Of a DNA stretch of 64,000 nt, positions 53,959 through 63,881 are shown piece by piece. Below the pieces are notes generated by a model, which worked only from the letters and a program-made list of their open reading frames with translations, searched no databases and was not told the DNA's origin. Position 1 is the stretch's first letter. Each line of letters opens with the position of its first letter. The stretch spans positions 26,786-90,785 of the forward strand of contig DAOUQF010000014.1 of the NCBI GenBank assembly GCA_030625815.1, read 5' to 3'. This DNA comes from Eubacteriales bacterium. Its GTDB lineage: Bacteria > Bacillota > Clostridia > Tissierellales > GPF-1. The translations under genes and the position numbers were made by a program.

Positions 53959-53988
53959 AGAAGGCACGTGCTTGCACGTGCCTTCTTT
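53959..53988 (+). terminator. Hairpin terminator after secF
   Basis: A perfect 13-bp stem AGAAGGCACGTGC and its complement around TT, with a short TTT tail; probably partial termination before recJ. Confidence 0.7.
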
Positions 53989-54005
53989 ATTGGGAGGAAT
54001 TAATC

Positions 54006-56342
54006 ATGATTGCAAATCCAATTTTGAATCTTAAAGATCCAGCGGATGTCCCTGCGGGAAAAACGGATATTCTAACGCGGATTTTATGGCAACGCGGAAT
54101 TCGAGATGATCATGAAGTACAACGATTTTTATCTCCAAAGCTGGACGACCTTCTCGATCCGTTTTTATTGAAGGGCATGAAAGAGGCGGTTGAACTTGTA
54201 CGCCTTGCCCTGACTCGGGGAGACTCGATTTGTATCTATGGAGATTATGATGTGGACGGCATGGTTTCCACCTCGCTTTTGACACGGTTTTTTACAGATT
54301 TTGGTTACGAGGTGCAACACTATATTCCAAGTCGGCATGAAGAGGGCTATGGATTAAACGCGCAAGCGATTCAGCGATTGGCGGAATCGGGGGTTGATCT
54401 ATTGTTGACGGTGGATTGCGGAATTACGTCGGTGGAGGAAGTGCGCCTAGCTCGATCTCTTGGCATGCAGGTGATTGTGACTGATCATCATCAATGCCCG
54501 CCAGTCCTTCCCGAGGCGAATGTCATTGTTAATCCTCATCAGCCTGGTTGTTCCTATCCCAATAAAAATCTCTGCGGAGCGGGAGTTGCTTTTAAATGGA
54601 TTGAGGCTTTTTCAAAAGCGCAGAATCAAGGGATGAATTATCAGCGGTATTTGCCTTTTGCCGCGTTAGCGACAGTGGCCGACGTGGTGAAGTTGATCGG
54701 AGAAAATCGTGTGATTGTGAAACTGGGGATTCCCTTGATGGAAACGGGGGGAATATCGGGTTTTCAGGCTTTGCTGAAGGAATGCCAGATTGCTTCGGGA
54801 GAGCTCAACTCGGGTCATCTTGGGTTTCAGATCGCTCCCCGTTTGAATGCGGTGGGGCGACTTGAGAATGCCGAATTGGCGATTCGACTTTTAACGACCG
54901 ATGACCTTGGCGAGGCGGAAGCGGCAGCGGGTGTCTTAAGCGGGCTCAATGAAGAGCGAAAGCGTTTGGAGAAAGAGATTCTGGAGGAGGCGATTGCCCA
55001 AGTTGAAAAACAGGCGCAATCAGGATTGCCAAAATTCCTCGTTGTTGATGGACAGGGATGGAATGAAGGGGTGATCGGGATTGTTGCTTCCCGATTGGTG
55101 GAACGGTATTATCGGCCCACGATTGTTTTTGCCCGTGGCGACGATGGGATTGCCAAAGGGTCTGCCAGAAGCATTTCAGGACTGAACGTTTTTCGCGCCT
55201 TGCAGGAACAGGAGGAATTGCTCTCGCGATTTGGCGGTCATGCGCAGGCAGCCGGGCTATCGTTGCCCGCGTCTTCCATAGAGGACTTGAGGGAACGCTT
55301 GAATGCATATGCGAAGAAGCAGTTGACCGAACTTGATTTTCGACCGGAAATTGTTTTGGATTTTCAGATTGAACCGAATGACGTGAACGATCATTTGGTG
55401 AACACCTTGGACAAGATGGCGCCCTTCGGATTTGGAAATCCACGGCCGGTCGCGTATCTGCCTAAGGTTGAACTTTTGAACCTTCGTGCGATTGGAAAAG
55501 CAAAGGAACACCTTTCTGGACAAATTATTTCCGGATCGTCAGAGGCTTTGGCATTTGTAGGTTTTCATCAAGCGGATTATGTCAAGAAGCTTCAAGCCGG
55601 CGAATCTGTCGATATGGCGGCAACAATTGGAGTCAATCGATTTCGCGGACGAGAAACCCTTCAGCTCCAGACCAAAACCTTGATTTCGGCTGAGCAAGAG
55701 ATGATTCGTCATTTTGAGAAGGCGCAAGAAGCCATTGTGCAGTATATTTTGCAATTTCATAATTCGATGAAATATGATAAAATAATGGGGTTAATGACAA
55801 TGATTTCAGAAGTTTCGGCAATCGAGGGGAATCGATGTCTTGTGGGCATGGATTCTTTTGAAAATTGGTTGCAGATGAAAGAAACGGTCTCTCTTCGCGG
55901 ACGCGAGGGACGGTTGGGACATGCGTTTCGTTTTGGAAAACCGGATGACCGGGACAAGGGTTTGATTTTTACCTATTTGCCAAATGAACGCTGTTTCGAA
56001 CAGGAGTGGGATCAATCGGTTTGGATGCCTAGAGATTCCAATGAAGATGCGTTTGTCCAATTAGATTGGATGCCCGGCATAGACACGCTTCGATTGATTT
56101 ATCGATGGTTGTTGGATGCGATGGGACCGGCTGGAATTCTGAAACGAGATTTATATCGCATGATGAGGGTGGAATCGCCTTATGAATTGGAAGCTTGTTT
56201 ATTTGCATTGTGGATTTTTATGGATGTCGGTTTTCTTGAGCAAAGCGAGTGTCGCATATCTCGATCTCGGAATCGGTTAAAGATCGATTTATTGAACCAC
56301 CCGTTGATTCAAAAAACACGGCAGATCATGAAAGAAATTTAG
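54006..56342 (+). CDS. recJ: Single-stranded-DNA-specific exonuclease RecJ
   Basis: 778-residue 5'-3' exonuclease for recombination and mismatch repair. The DHH phosphoesterase motifs are visible: YGDYDVDGMVSTSLL, VDCGITS, VTDHHQCP; DHHA1 has FGGHAQAAGLSLP. An OB domain follows (about residues 455-560) and the last 200 residues form the Firmicute-specific C-terminal region, as in Bacillus RecJ (about 786 residues). RBS GGGAGGAAT. apt follows 9 bases downstream. Confidence 0.96.
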   Translation: MIANPILNLKDPADVPAGKTDILTRILWQRGIRDDHEVQRFLSPKLDDLLDPFLLKGMKEAVELVRLALTRGDSICIYGDYDVDGMVSTSLLTRFFTDFGYEVQHYIPSRHEEGYGLNAQAIQRLAESGVDLLLTVDCGITSVEEVRLARSLGMQVIVTDHHQCPPVLPEANVIVNPHQPGCSYPNKNLCGAGVAFKWIEAFSKAQNQGMNYQRYLPFAALATVADVVKLIGENRVIVKLGIPLMETGGISGFQALLKECQIASGELNSGHLGFQIAPRLNAVGRLENAELAIRLLTTDDLGEAEAAAGVLSGLNEERKRLEKEILEEAIAQVEKQAQSGLPKFLVVDGQGWNEGVIGIVASRLVERYYRPTIVFARGDDGIAKGSARSISGLNVFRALQEQEELLSRFGGHAQAAGLSLPASSIEDLRERLNAYAKKQLTELDFRPEIVLDFQIEPNDVNDHLVNTLDKMAPFGFGNPRPVAYLPKVELLNLRAIGKAKEHLSGQIISGSSEALAFVGFHQADYVKKLQAGESVDMAATIGVNRFRGRETLQLQTKTLISAEQEMIRHFEKAQEAIVQYILQFHNSMKYDKIMGLMTMISEVSAIEGNRCLVGMDSFENWLQMKETVSLRGREGRLGHAFRFGKPDDRDKGLIFTYLPNERCFEQEWDQSVWMPRDSNEDAFVQLDWMPGIDTLRLIYRWLLDAMGPAGILKRDLYRMMRVESPYELEACLFALWIFMDVGFLEQSECRISRSRNRLKIDLLNHPLIQKTRQIMKEI

Positions 56343-56351
56343 GAGGAAATT

Positions 56352-56873
56352 ATGAACTTAAAAGAATATGTGCGCGAAATTCCCAATTTTCCGAAACCAG
56401 GAATTGGCTTCAAAGATGTTTTTGGCATCTTCCATGATCCCAAAGCATTGAAAGCCTGCATTGATCAATTGGCGGAACTGGTATCGCCGGATGAATATGA
56501 TGTTATTATCGGACCTGAAGCGCGCGGTTTTCTTGTGGGCATGCCAGTTGCGTATCTGAAAGACAAGTCTTTCGTTCCCGTTCGAAAGCCGGGGAAATTG
56601 CCGGGTGAGACCGTCTCTATTGAATATGAATTGGAGTATGGAACGGATCGCCTTGAAATGCAAAAAGACTCGATTCTTCCGGGACAACGGATATTGATCG
56701 TGGATGATCTATTGGCTACAGGCGGAACGACGAAGGCAATGACGCAGATGGTAGAGAATGCCGGAGCGAAGATTGTTGCATGTTGTTTCGTGATGGAACT
56801 TGATTTTCTTCAAGGCCGCGGGGAATTGGCGGGATATCCGGTGCATAGTTTGATTCATTATGACGCAGAGTAA
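56352..56873 (+). CDS. apt: Adenine phosphoribosyltransferase
   Basis: 173-residue purine salvage enzyme: adenine + PRPP to AMP. It has IPNFPKPGIGFKDVFGIF at the N-terminus, GPEARGFLVG, VRKPGKLPGET and the PRPP loop ILIVDDLLATGGTTKAM. RBS AGGAGG. It lies between recJ and rel as in most Firmicutes, supplying AMP next to alarmone metabolism. Confidence 0.97.
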   Translation: MNLKEYVREIPNFPKPGIGFKDVFGIFHDPKALKACIDQLAELVSPDEYDVIIGPEARGFLVGMPVAYLKDKSFVPVRKPGKLPGETVSIEYELEYGTDRLEMQKDSILPGQRILIVDDLLATGGTTKAMTQMVENAGAKIVACCFVMELDFLQGRGELAGYPVHSLIHYDAE

Positions 56874-56888
56874 CGAGGGTGAGTAAAA

Positions 56889-59060
56889 ATGGAATTAAGC
56901 CAATTGCTAGATCGAATGGAAAATGCATCTCCTGAAGAGAAACATCTGATTGAATCAGCGTATCTCTTGGCGAAAGAGGCGCATGAGGGACAAAAAAGAA
57001 ATTCTGGGGAAGATTTTATCATTCACCCGCTGAAAGTTGCGTATAACCTTGCTGAGTTGAGCATGGATGTGCCAACAATTCTTGCGGGTATTTTGCATGA
57101 CATCATTGAAGATACCGATGTGACCTATGAGCAATTGGCAGAGATTTTTGGCAAGGAGGTAGCGGACCTTGTTGAGGGCGTAACCAAACTGACAAAAATC
57201 CAATATAAGACGAAGGAAGAACGGAAAGCGGAAAATCTGCGGAAGATGGTTATTGCCATGTCCAAAGATATTCGCGTCATCATCATTAAATTGAATGACC
57301 GGCTTCATAATATGAGAACCCTTGAGTATATGTCAGAGGCAAAGAAGAAGGAAAAGGCTACGGAAACCTTGGAGATCTATGCCCCGATTGCCAATCGATT
57401 GGGTATGTTCCGAATCAAGTCGGAACTTGAGGATTTGGCGCTGAAGCATTTGGATCCGGAAGGATACTATGATTTGCGCGAGAAAATTTCCATGAACAAG
57501 GCGGCACGTGAGGCATATATCGAAAAGATTGTTTCTCAATTGCGAGAAAAGTTGGACGAAACCAAATTGGAATATGCCATTAAAGGCAGACCCAAGCATT
57601 TTTATAGTATCTATAAAAAAATGGTTTATCAGCATAAATCATTTGAAGAGATCTTTGACCTTTTGGCGATTCGGGTGATTGTAAAAACCGTGAAGGATTG
57701 TTATGGGGTATTGGGAGTCGTGCATACCCTTTGGAAACCATTGCCGGGGCGCTTTAAAGACTATATCGCGATGCCGAAGCCCAATTTTTATCAATCTCTT
57801 CATACAACGGTAATCGGACCGGCTGGAGAGATTTTTGAGATTCAAATCCGAACCGAAGAGATGCATTATACGGCGGAATATGGAATCGCAGCCCATTGGA
57901 AGTATAAAGAGGGCGTGCGGGGTCAAAATGAGTTGGGCGAAAAACTGACTTGGGTTCGCCAGATGCTTGAGCTGCAAGAGGATTCGGATGATTCCAAGGA
58001 ATTTATGGATTCCTTGAAATTGGATTTGTTTCGGAACGAGGTATTTGTGTTTACACCGAATGGCGATGTCATCAATCTACCTGCCGGATCAACACCGATT
58101 GATTTTGCGTATCGTGTGCATACGGCAGTTGGCGATAAGTGCACGGGTGCGATTGTGGACGGCCGGATTGTTCCGCTGGATTATAAGCTGAAAAACGGCA
58201 ATATCATTAAAATATTAACCTCTTCAAACAGCAATGGACCGAGCCGGGACTGGCTGAAAGTTGCGGCTAGCAGTCATGCGAAAAATAAAATTCGACAATA
58301 CTTCAAACGGATTGATCGGGATCAAAATATTATTATCGGGAAAGACAAAATTGAACGGGAAGTGAAGCGCGAAGGCTATCGAATGACAACGCTTTTGAAA
58401 GATGAGTGGCTGAATCAAATCTTGAAAAAGCAAAAGTTTTCGAAGATTGACGAGTTGTATCTGGCGGTTGGCACGGGTTCGGGAGCAATAACCGCAACCC
58501 AGGTCGTGCGGCAATTGGTTCAATTCCATGACGAAATCAATCAGAAGAAGCAACCGGAACCACTGATTCAAGAAGCGTCATTTGAAGCGCCGGCATTGCG
58601 GCCGCGAAAGCAAAACACCCAGGGTATTCGGGTGAAGGGTGTCGACAATATCAAGGTCCGATTTTCAAAATGCTGCAATCCGGTTCCCGGCGATGGGATC
58701 GTCGGATATATCACGCGGGGACGCGGGGTTTCAGTGCATCGAACGGATTGTCCCAATCTTCAAGATTTAAGCAAGGACACTCGATTTATCGATGTCGAGT
58801 GGGATCACGAAGAAAAAGCATCCTATGCGGCACAAATTCAGGTTGTCGCCAGCGACAAAGCCGGATTACTCAGCCAGATCACGCAGGTGATCTCGGAGGT
58901 GGACCTTTTTGTTTCTTCTTTGAATGCAAAGACGAACAAAGAGGGGATCGCAACAATCAATATGACCATTGAGATCAAAGATGTGAAGCAATTGGATAAG
59001 ATGATGAAGCGAATCAAGTCTCTTGCAGAAGTTATTGATGTATATCGAATGACGACATAG
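56889..59060 (+). CDS. rel: Bifunctional (p)ppGpp synthetase/hydrolase
   Basis: 723-residue RelA/SpoT homologue. The hydrolase HD domain is intact (His46 in IIHPLKV, His70-Asp71 in LHDIIEDT, distal Asp in KLNDRLHNMRTL), the synthetase has GRPKHFYSIYKKM and KPNFYQSLHTTV, and the C-terminal half has TGS (EVFVFTPNGDVINLPAGSTP), zinc-finger (KCCNPVPGDGIVGYI) and ACT domains. With both active sites it should make and degrade the alarmone. It starts with a modest RBS (GAGGGTGAG). Confidence 0.97.
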   Translation: MELSQLLDRMENASPEEKHLIESAYLLAKEAHEGQKRNSGEDFIIHPLKVAYNLAELSMDVPTILAGILHDIIEDTDVTYEQLAEIFGKEVADLVEGVTKLTKIQYKTKEERKAENLRKMVIAMSKDIRVIIIKLNDRLHNMRTLEYMSEAKKKEKATETLEIYAPIANRLGMFRIKSELEDLALKHLDPEGYYDLREKISMNKAAREAYIEKIVSQLREKLDETKLEYAIKGRPKHFYSIYKKMVYQHKSFEEIFDLLAIRVIVKTVKDCYGVLGVVHTLWKPLPGRFKDYIAMPKPNFYQSLHTTVIGPAGEIFEIQIRTEEMHYTAEYGIAAHWKYKEGVRGQNELGEKLTWVRQMLELQEDSDDSKEFMDSLKLDLFRNEVFVFTPNGDVINLPAGSTPIDFAYRVHTAVGDKCTGAIVDGRIVPLDYKLKNGNIIKILTSSNSNGPSRDWLKVAASSHAKNKIRQYFKRIDRDQNIIIGKDKIEREVKREGYRMTTLLKDEWLNQILKKQKFSKIDELYLAVGTGSGAITATQVVRQLVQFHDEINQKKQPEPLIQEASFEAPALRPRKQNTQGIRVKGVDNIKVRFSKCCNPVPGDGIVGYITRGRGVSVHRTDCPNLQDLSKDTRFIDVEWDHEEKASYAAQIQVVASDKAGLLSQITQVISEVDLFVSSLNAKTNKEGIATINMTIEIKDVKQLDKMMKRIKSLAEVIDVYRMTT

Positions 59061-59068
59061 GAGGAAAT

Positions 59069-59518
59069 ATGCGAGCAGTTGTGCAGCGGGTGAAAAACGC
59101 TTCGGTTGAAGTGGATCAGAATTGCATAGGAAAAATCGGAAAGGGATTGTTGATCTATCTGGGGGTAACCCATGACGATGAAGATTCCGATTTGCAATAT
59201 ATGGCAGACAAGATACCCAATCTTCGTATTTTTGAAGACGACGATGAAAAAATGAATCGTTCGCTGTTGGATGAAAAGGGAGAGATCCTGCTGATTTCAC
59301 AATTCACCCTGTATGGGGATGCGAGAAAAGGCAGACGCCCAAGCTTTATTCGAGCTGCACGTCCGCATCATGCAACGCCTCTTTACGAAAAATTGATTAG
59401 CGAATTGAAGGACCGAGGCATATCAGTTGCAACGGGGGAATTTGGAGCGGACATGAAAGTTTCCAGTGTCAATGATGGTCCGGTAACCCTGTTGTTGGAC
59501 AGCAAAAAGGGGTTTTAG
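59069..59518 (+). CDS. dtd: D-aminoacyl-tRNA deacylase
   Basis: 149-residue proofreading enzyme that removes D-amino acids from tRNA. MRAVVQRVKNASVEVD starts it; SQFTLYGDARKGRRPSF and NDGPVTLLLDS are the two active-site motifs (the second the Gly-cisPro-type segment). RBS AGGAGG, 8 bases after rel and 1 base before the MBL gene. Confidence 0.97.
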   Translation: MRAVVQRVKNASVEVDQNCIGKIGKGLLIYLGVTHDDEDSDLQYMADKIPNLRIFEDDDEKMNRSLLDEKGEILLISQFTLYGDARKGRRPSFIRAARPHHATPLYEKLISELKDRGISVATGEFGADMKVSSVNDGPVTLLLDSKKGF

Positions 59519-59519
59519 T

Positions 59520-60146
59520 ATGAAGTTGAAACGATTTACAGCGCCACCTTATATGACCAATACCTATTGTCTGTACGACCCCGAAGGCGGAGAGGGCATA
59601 TTTATTGACTTGACCGGTGATTTGAAGGGTATTCACTCTTGGGTGGAAGCGGAGAAACTCACGATTCTTGCCGCTTTGTTTACCCATGCCCACGGCGATC
59701 ATTTCCCGCAATCTGCTCCGGCGTGGACCCGGGAATTTCCGTGGCTCGCCCAGAGGGAAGCGGTTGCGGCTTTCAAAGATTCTGCTGTAAATTTGTCTCA
59801 AGAGATTTACGGAGAAGAAGTCACATATGCTCAGGTGCAGGCGTTGTCGGAATCCAGAGAGCAACACATTGGTGATTTCACTTTTGAGGTGATGGAAACC
59901 CCAGGCCACACAGCTGGATCCGTCTGCTATCGATTTGGCAATGTGGTGTTCAGTGGAGATACCCTATTTAAAGAAAGTGTTGGACGGACGGATTTGCCAA
60001 CAGGTTCCATGTCGATTCTAAAAGAAAGCTTGAAACGTCTGTTTTCTCAATGGACGGAGGATCTTCTTGTTTTTCCGGGGCATGGGGATCAAACAAGCAT
60101 GGAATATGAACGGCGAGCGAATCCCTATCTTGAGGTGAAAAAATGA
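59520..60146 (+). CDS. MBL-fold metallo-hydrolase (YcbL/GloB-like)
   Basis: 208-residue metallo-beta-lactamase-fold hydrolase. Metal ligands are in THAHGDHF, TPGHTAGSVCYRF, FSGDTLFKESVGRTDLP and FPGHG, the glyoxalase-II-like set. This gene family sits between dtd and hemZ in most Clostridia; the substrate is unknown and hydroxyacylglutathione is unlikely in this group. It overlaps hemZ by 4 bases. Confidence 0.93.
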   Translation: MKLKRFTAPPYMTNTYCLYDPEGGEGIFIDLTGDLKGIHSWVEAEKLTILAALFTHAHGDHFPQSAPAWTREFPWLAQREAVAAFKDSAVNLSQEIYGEEVTYAQVQALSESREQHIGDFTFEVMETPGHTAGSVCYRFGNVVFSGDTLFKESVGRTDLPTGSMSILKESLKRLFSQWTEDLLVFPGHGDQTSMEYERRANPYLEVKK

Positions 60147-61657
60147 GATTTTATTTAGACGAAAGATTGGTCTCCCAGGGAGCGTATGAAATTTTACGGG
60201 CATTTTTTCGAGAAGAATTCGAGCGGGTGTCATTTGAAGTCCTGGAAAGTTGTCAGGGCTTTTTTGCTGCACTTTGGTTCGATGAAAATACGGAGGCTTT
60301 GAACATGGTTGTCTCTGACGGCGTTGATATTCAGCGGGAATCAATAGGTTTAAAGACAGAATTTTCTTCTGGGTTGAAACCCGAGTTTTCTTCGCGGGAA
60401 TTTAAATTGAAGCAACGACGGCTTGTGTATCGAACGGCAAGCGAATTTTGCGGACGCAATCTTCCTTGGGGACTCTTGACGGGAATTCGTCCGACAAAAT
60501 TGATTGCGCAAGAACGCGAGAAGGGTAGAAGCGAAGAGGGAATCCGAAATTATCTTCGGGATGTGCTTTATGTTTCAAAAGAGAAGATCGATGTGATATT
60601 CCGGGTTGATGCCATAGAGCGGCCGTTTTTAGAATCTGTTCAAGCCAACTCATATAGCCTGTACGTGGGGATTCCGTTTTGTCCCACAAGATGTAGCTAT
60701 TGTTCCTTTCCATCCTATGCGAGAAATCAGCATGAATCTTGGGTGGCGCCATATCTGGATAAGCTGGATCAAGAACTGCGGGAAACGGCCAAGCTCTTTG
60801 AAACTTGGACACTATCGAGCGTCTATATCGGCGGCGGAACCCCGACGGCGCTTCATGCGGATGAATTGAGGCGAGTCATTCGTTTAATTCGATCTTATTT
60901 TTCCGTTTTGCCGGAACTGGAATTCACGGTGGAAGCCGGACGTCCCGATACTCTGGACGATGCCATGCTCAAGATGCTTCAGACGGAAAAAATCAACCGC
61001 ATCAGCATCAATCCGCAAACCATGAACGATCAAACCTTGGTCCGCATCGGAAGAAGCCATGACGCGAAAGCTGTCGTTGATGTGTTTCACAAGGCGCGGG
61101 AGTTTGGCTTTGATGAAATTAATATGGATCTTATTGTGGGTCTCCCGGGGGAGACCAAAAAAGATTTTGAAAAGACCATTGAGGAAATCGGCAAGCTTCA
61201 GCCGGATCATGTCACGGTTCACAGTTTGGCGGTGAAACGAGCGTCCTCTTTGGGGGCGAATGCCTATCACCATGAACATGAAGAGCTTTGGGAGGGAACG
61301 GATCGGCTTCTGTATCGATTTGCCGAGGAGAACCACTATGTTCCGTATTATCTGTATCGACAAAAAAACATTGTTGGGAATTTGGAAAATGTAGGCTTTA
61401 CGCGGCCGGACCGTGTGAATTTATATAATGTCTATATTATGAGCGATCGGCAAACTATTGCGGCATGCGGTGTGGGGGCTGTGAGCAAATTCGTCTACGA
61501 GGATCATATCGAGCGAGTCGCAAACGCCAAAAGCATACCGGATTATTTAAAAAATATGGAAGAGAAATTGGAAAAGAAAGCCAGCTTATTGACGAAGTTT
61601 GGGGAATATGATATAAATACAGGTAAGTTCATAGATAGCAATGATGAAGATGAGTAA
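60143..61657 (+). CDS. hemZ: Coproporphyrinogen dehydrogenase HemZ-like radical SAM protein
   Basis: 504-residue HemN-family radical SAM protein. The cluster motif CPTRCSYCSF lies near residue 182, followed by IGGGTPTAL, TVEAGRPDT, RISINPQTMNDQTL and NMDLIVGLPGET. The N-terminal 160 residues are the HemZ-type extension. HemZ proteins are annotated as oxygen-independent coproporphyrinogen oxidases, but no other heme genes are seen, so the true role here is open. Overlaps the MBL gene through ATGA. RBS GAGGTG. Confidence 0.9.
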   Translation: MRFYLDERLVSQGAYEILRAFFREEFERVSFEVLESCQGFFAALWFDENTEALNMVVSDGVDIQRESIGLKTEFSSGLKPEFSSREFKLKQRRLVYRTASEFCGRNLPWGLLTGIRPTKLIAQEREKGRSEEGIRNYLRDVLYVSKEKIDVIFRVDAIERPFLESVQANSYSLYVGIPFCPTRCSYCSFPSYARNQHESWVAPYLDKLDQELRETAKLFETWTLSSVYIGGGTPTALHADELRRVIRLIRSYFSVLPELEFTVEAGRPDTLDDAMLKMLQTEKINRISINPQTMNDQTLVRIGRSHDAKAVVDVFHKAREFGFDEINMDLIVGLPGETKKDFEKTIEEIGKLQPDHVTVHSLAVKRASSLGANAYHHEHEELWEGTDRLLYRFAEENHYVPYYLYRQKNIVGNLENVGFTRPDRVNLYNVYIMSDRQTIAACGVGAVSKFVYEDHIERVANAKSIPDYLKNMEEKLEKKASLLTKFGEYDINTGKFIDSNDEDE

Positions 61658-61663
61658 TTGAGA

Positions 61664-61820
61664 TCCTTATTAAAAGAGAGTCGATGGCGCTGGGAATCGA
61701 TAATAAGACTGAATGAAAGACGCTTTTGAGCTTTGTATCAATTCGAGTGGGAGAAATCCAACTAGGGTGGCACCACGGGTGAATAACTCGTCCCTACAGT
61801 GTAAACTGTAGGGATTTTTT
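61664..61820 (+). promoter_or_regulatory. T-box riboswitch upstream of aspS
   Basis: tRNA-sensing leader. The T-box AGGGTGGCACCACGGG is at 61764-61779, the AGAGAG motif near 61675, and the terminator is TCCCTACAGT-GTAA-ACTGTAGGGA (61791-61814) with six Ts. The terminator's 5' half alternatively pairs in the antiterminator when uncharged tRNA binds. Two GAC triplets (61707-61709, 61719-61721) could be the Asp specifier; the second, before GCTTTTGAGC, looks better placed. Downstream aspS makes tRNA-Asp the expected ligand. Confidence 0.92.
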
Positions 61821-61840
61821 ATATTGAAGGAGGAAAATAC

Positions 61841-63625
61841 ATGGAAACGATGGGAAGTTTGCGACGCACGCATTATTGCGGCGCGTTGCGCGAATCGAAT
61901 GTTGATGAAAATGTTGTATTAATGGGGTGGGTGCAAAAACGAAGAAGTTTAGGCGGACTTGTTTTTGTTGATCTTCGGGATACGGAAGGGATCTGTCAGA
62001 TTGTTTTTGATCCGGATTCTCAAGCAGACCTGTTTGAAAAAGCATCGAGCTTGCGCAGTGAATTTGTTATTGCGGTGAAAGGTGTTGTAAAAACAAGAGA
62101 GTCAGTCAATCTGGAACTACCCTCTGGGAAAATCGAAGTGATTGCCGACGAATTGCGGATTCTCGATACGGCAGAAACACCGCCGATTTATATCAAGGAC
62201 GATGATGGAGTGTCTGAAACCAAGCGGTTGCAATATCGATACTTGGATCTTCGAAAGCCTTCCATGCAGAATCGATTGAAACTGCGAGCGAAAGTTTCTA
62301 AGATTGTTCGTGATTTTTATGAAGAAAACCGATTTGTTGAGGTTGAAACGCCAATGTTGAACAAACCGACACCGGAAGGCGCCCGCGATTATTTGGTGCC
62401 AAGCCGTGTGAATCCCGGTAAGTTCTATGCGCTTCCGCAATCCCCGCAAATTATGAAACAATTATTGATGGTGTCTGGGATGGATCGATACTATCAAATC
62501 GTCAAGTGTTTCCGCGACGAGGATCTCCGTGCGAACCGACAACCGGAATTTACGCAAATTGACGTGGAAATGTCATTTGTGGATGTGGAAGACATTATCG
62601 AATTGCATGAAAAATTGATTGTACGCATTTTTCGGGAGATTCGAGGCATTGAGTTTGAGACGCCATTTATGCGATTGACCTATAAAGAAGCCATGGAGCG
62701 ATTTGGCTCGGACAAACCGGATCTTCGTTTTGGATCGGAAATTGTCGATCTAGCGCCAGTTTTCGCAAACTCGGATTTCAAGGTCTTTACAACGGCATTG
62801 AAAGAAGGGCGAGCGATTCGCGGGATCAACGCGAAAGGGTGCGCGACTGCCTTTTCGAAAAAAGGAATTTCAAAACTGGAAAAACACGCGAAGCTGTATG
62901 GGGCAAAGGGTTTGATTTGGGTGAGAAAGACGGAAGAGGGTGTTGAATCATCCATTTTGAAATTCTTGAAAGACTCAGAAATTGAAGCCTTGTTTGAAAC
63001 CATGGATGCCGAAGCGGGCGACATGATCTTCTTGGTGTCCGATGAGTATGACACTGCGGTTACTGCTTTGGGACAATTGCGTTTGGAAATTGCAAGAAAG
63101 ATGGAATGGTTGAACCCTGATGAGTTCAAGCTGCTTTGGGTGACGGAGTTCCCAGTCTTTGAGTATTCAAAAGAAGAAGATCGCTATATGGCGAAACACC
63201 ATCCATTTACGCATCCGATGGAAGAGGACATTGAAAAAATGGAGTCGGATCCAAAGGCGGCAAGAGCCAAGGCTTATGACATTGTCATTAACGGAGAAGA
63301 GATTGGCGGCGGCAGCATTCGAATCAATAACGGAGAGCTTCAAGCGAAGATGTTTAAGGCCCTCGGATTTACAGAAGAAGAGGCCATGCATCAATTTGGT
63401 TTCTTGATCAATGCTTTCCGATACGGCACCCCACCGCATGGCGGGATTGCTTTTGGACTGGATCGCCTTGTGATGACGCTAAGCGGCACCGAAAATATTC
63501 GTGACGTTGTGGCTTTTCCAAAGACGCAAAGCGCGACTTGTTTGATGACGGAAGCGCCGACAACAATCTCTGAGCAACAGCTGGACGAAGCGCATATTCG
63601 AGTAGAAATAGAAGAGAAAGAGTAA
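61841..63625 (+). CDS. aspS: Aspartyl-tRNA synthetase
   Basis: 594-residue class IIb synthetase, bacterial type. The N-terminal OB anticodon-binding domain (residues 1-110, MGWVQKRRSLGGLVFVDLRD) is followed by motif 1 and motif 2 (KCFRDEDLRANRQPEFTQID), the bacterial GAD insertion (about 290-415) and motif 3 (GGIAFGLDRLVM). Whether it is Asp-specific or also charges tRNA-Asn cannot be told by eye. It is under T-box control. hisS, which usually lies between hemZ and aspS, is absent here. Confidence 0.98.
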   Translation: METMGSLRRTHYCGALRESNVDENVVLMGWVQKRRSLGGLVFVDLRDTEGICQIVFDPDSQADLFEKASSLRSEFVIAVKGVVKTRESVNLELPSGKIEVIADELRILDTAETPPIYIKDDDGVSETKRLQYRYLDLRKPSMQNRLKLRAKVSKIVRDFYEENRFVEVETPMLNKPTPEGARDYLVPSRVNPGKFYALPQSPQIMKQLLMVSGMDRYYQIVKCFRDEDLRANRQPEFTQIDVEMSFVDVEDIIELHEKLIVRIFREIRGIEFETPFMRLTYKEAMERFGSDKPDLRFGSEIVDLAPVFANSDFKVFTTALKEGRAIRGINAKGCATAFSKKGISKLEKHAKLYGAKGLIWVRKTEEGVESSILKFLKDSEIEALFETMDAEAGDMIFLVSDEYDTAVTALGQLRLEIARKMEWLNPDEFKLLWVTEFPVFEYSKEEDRYMAKHHPFTHPMEEDIEKMESDPKAARAKAYDIVINGEEIGGGSIRINNGELQAKMFKALGFTEEEAMHQFGFLINAFRYGTPPHGGIAFGLDRLVMTLSGTENIRDVVAFPKTQSATCLMTEAPTTISEQQLDEAHIRVEIEEKE

Positions 63626-63628
63626 ACG

Positions 63629-63653
63629 AGAGTCCGGGAAACCGGGCTCTTTT
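63629..63653 (+). terminator. Intrinsic terminator after aspS
   Basis: AGAGTCCGG/CCGGGCTCT stem (one G-U) with GAAA loop and a short TTT tail. Confidence 0.78.
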
Positions 63654-63696
63654 ATTCGTTTGAATTGTCGCAATAGTTGAATTTCCAAGGAATGGG

Positions 63697-63725
63697 TTGA
63701 CATTTCATTTGGGGCTTGGTATTAT
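63697..63725 (+). promoter_or_regulatory. rRNA operon promoter P1
   Basis: TTGACA at 63697-63702, exact 17-base spacer, TATTAT at 63720-63725. First of three tandem promoters in the last 310 bases. Confidence 0.85.
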
Positions 63726-63804
63726 AGACAAGCGGTCAGGAAAACCGACCGAGAAAAAAGCGCTCTAAGCCGGATAACAAGCGGAATAGAGCGAAAAATA
63801 GTAC

Positions 63805-63833
63805 TTGACAAAGCAAACGTCAAATGCTAGAAT
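63805..63833 (+). promoter_or_regulatory. rRNA operon promoter P2
   Basis: TTGACA at 63805-63810, 17-base spacer, TAGAAT at 63828-63833. AAGTCGCCAA follows at the expected start site (63838-63847). Confidence 0.88.
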
Positions 63834-63881
63834 AAATAAGTCGCCAAAAGCGGAAACGTGAGGCGGAAATAAAAGAGAGTG

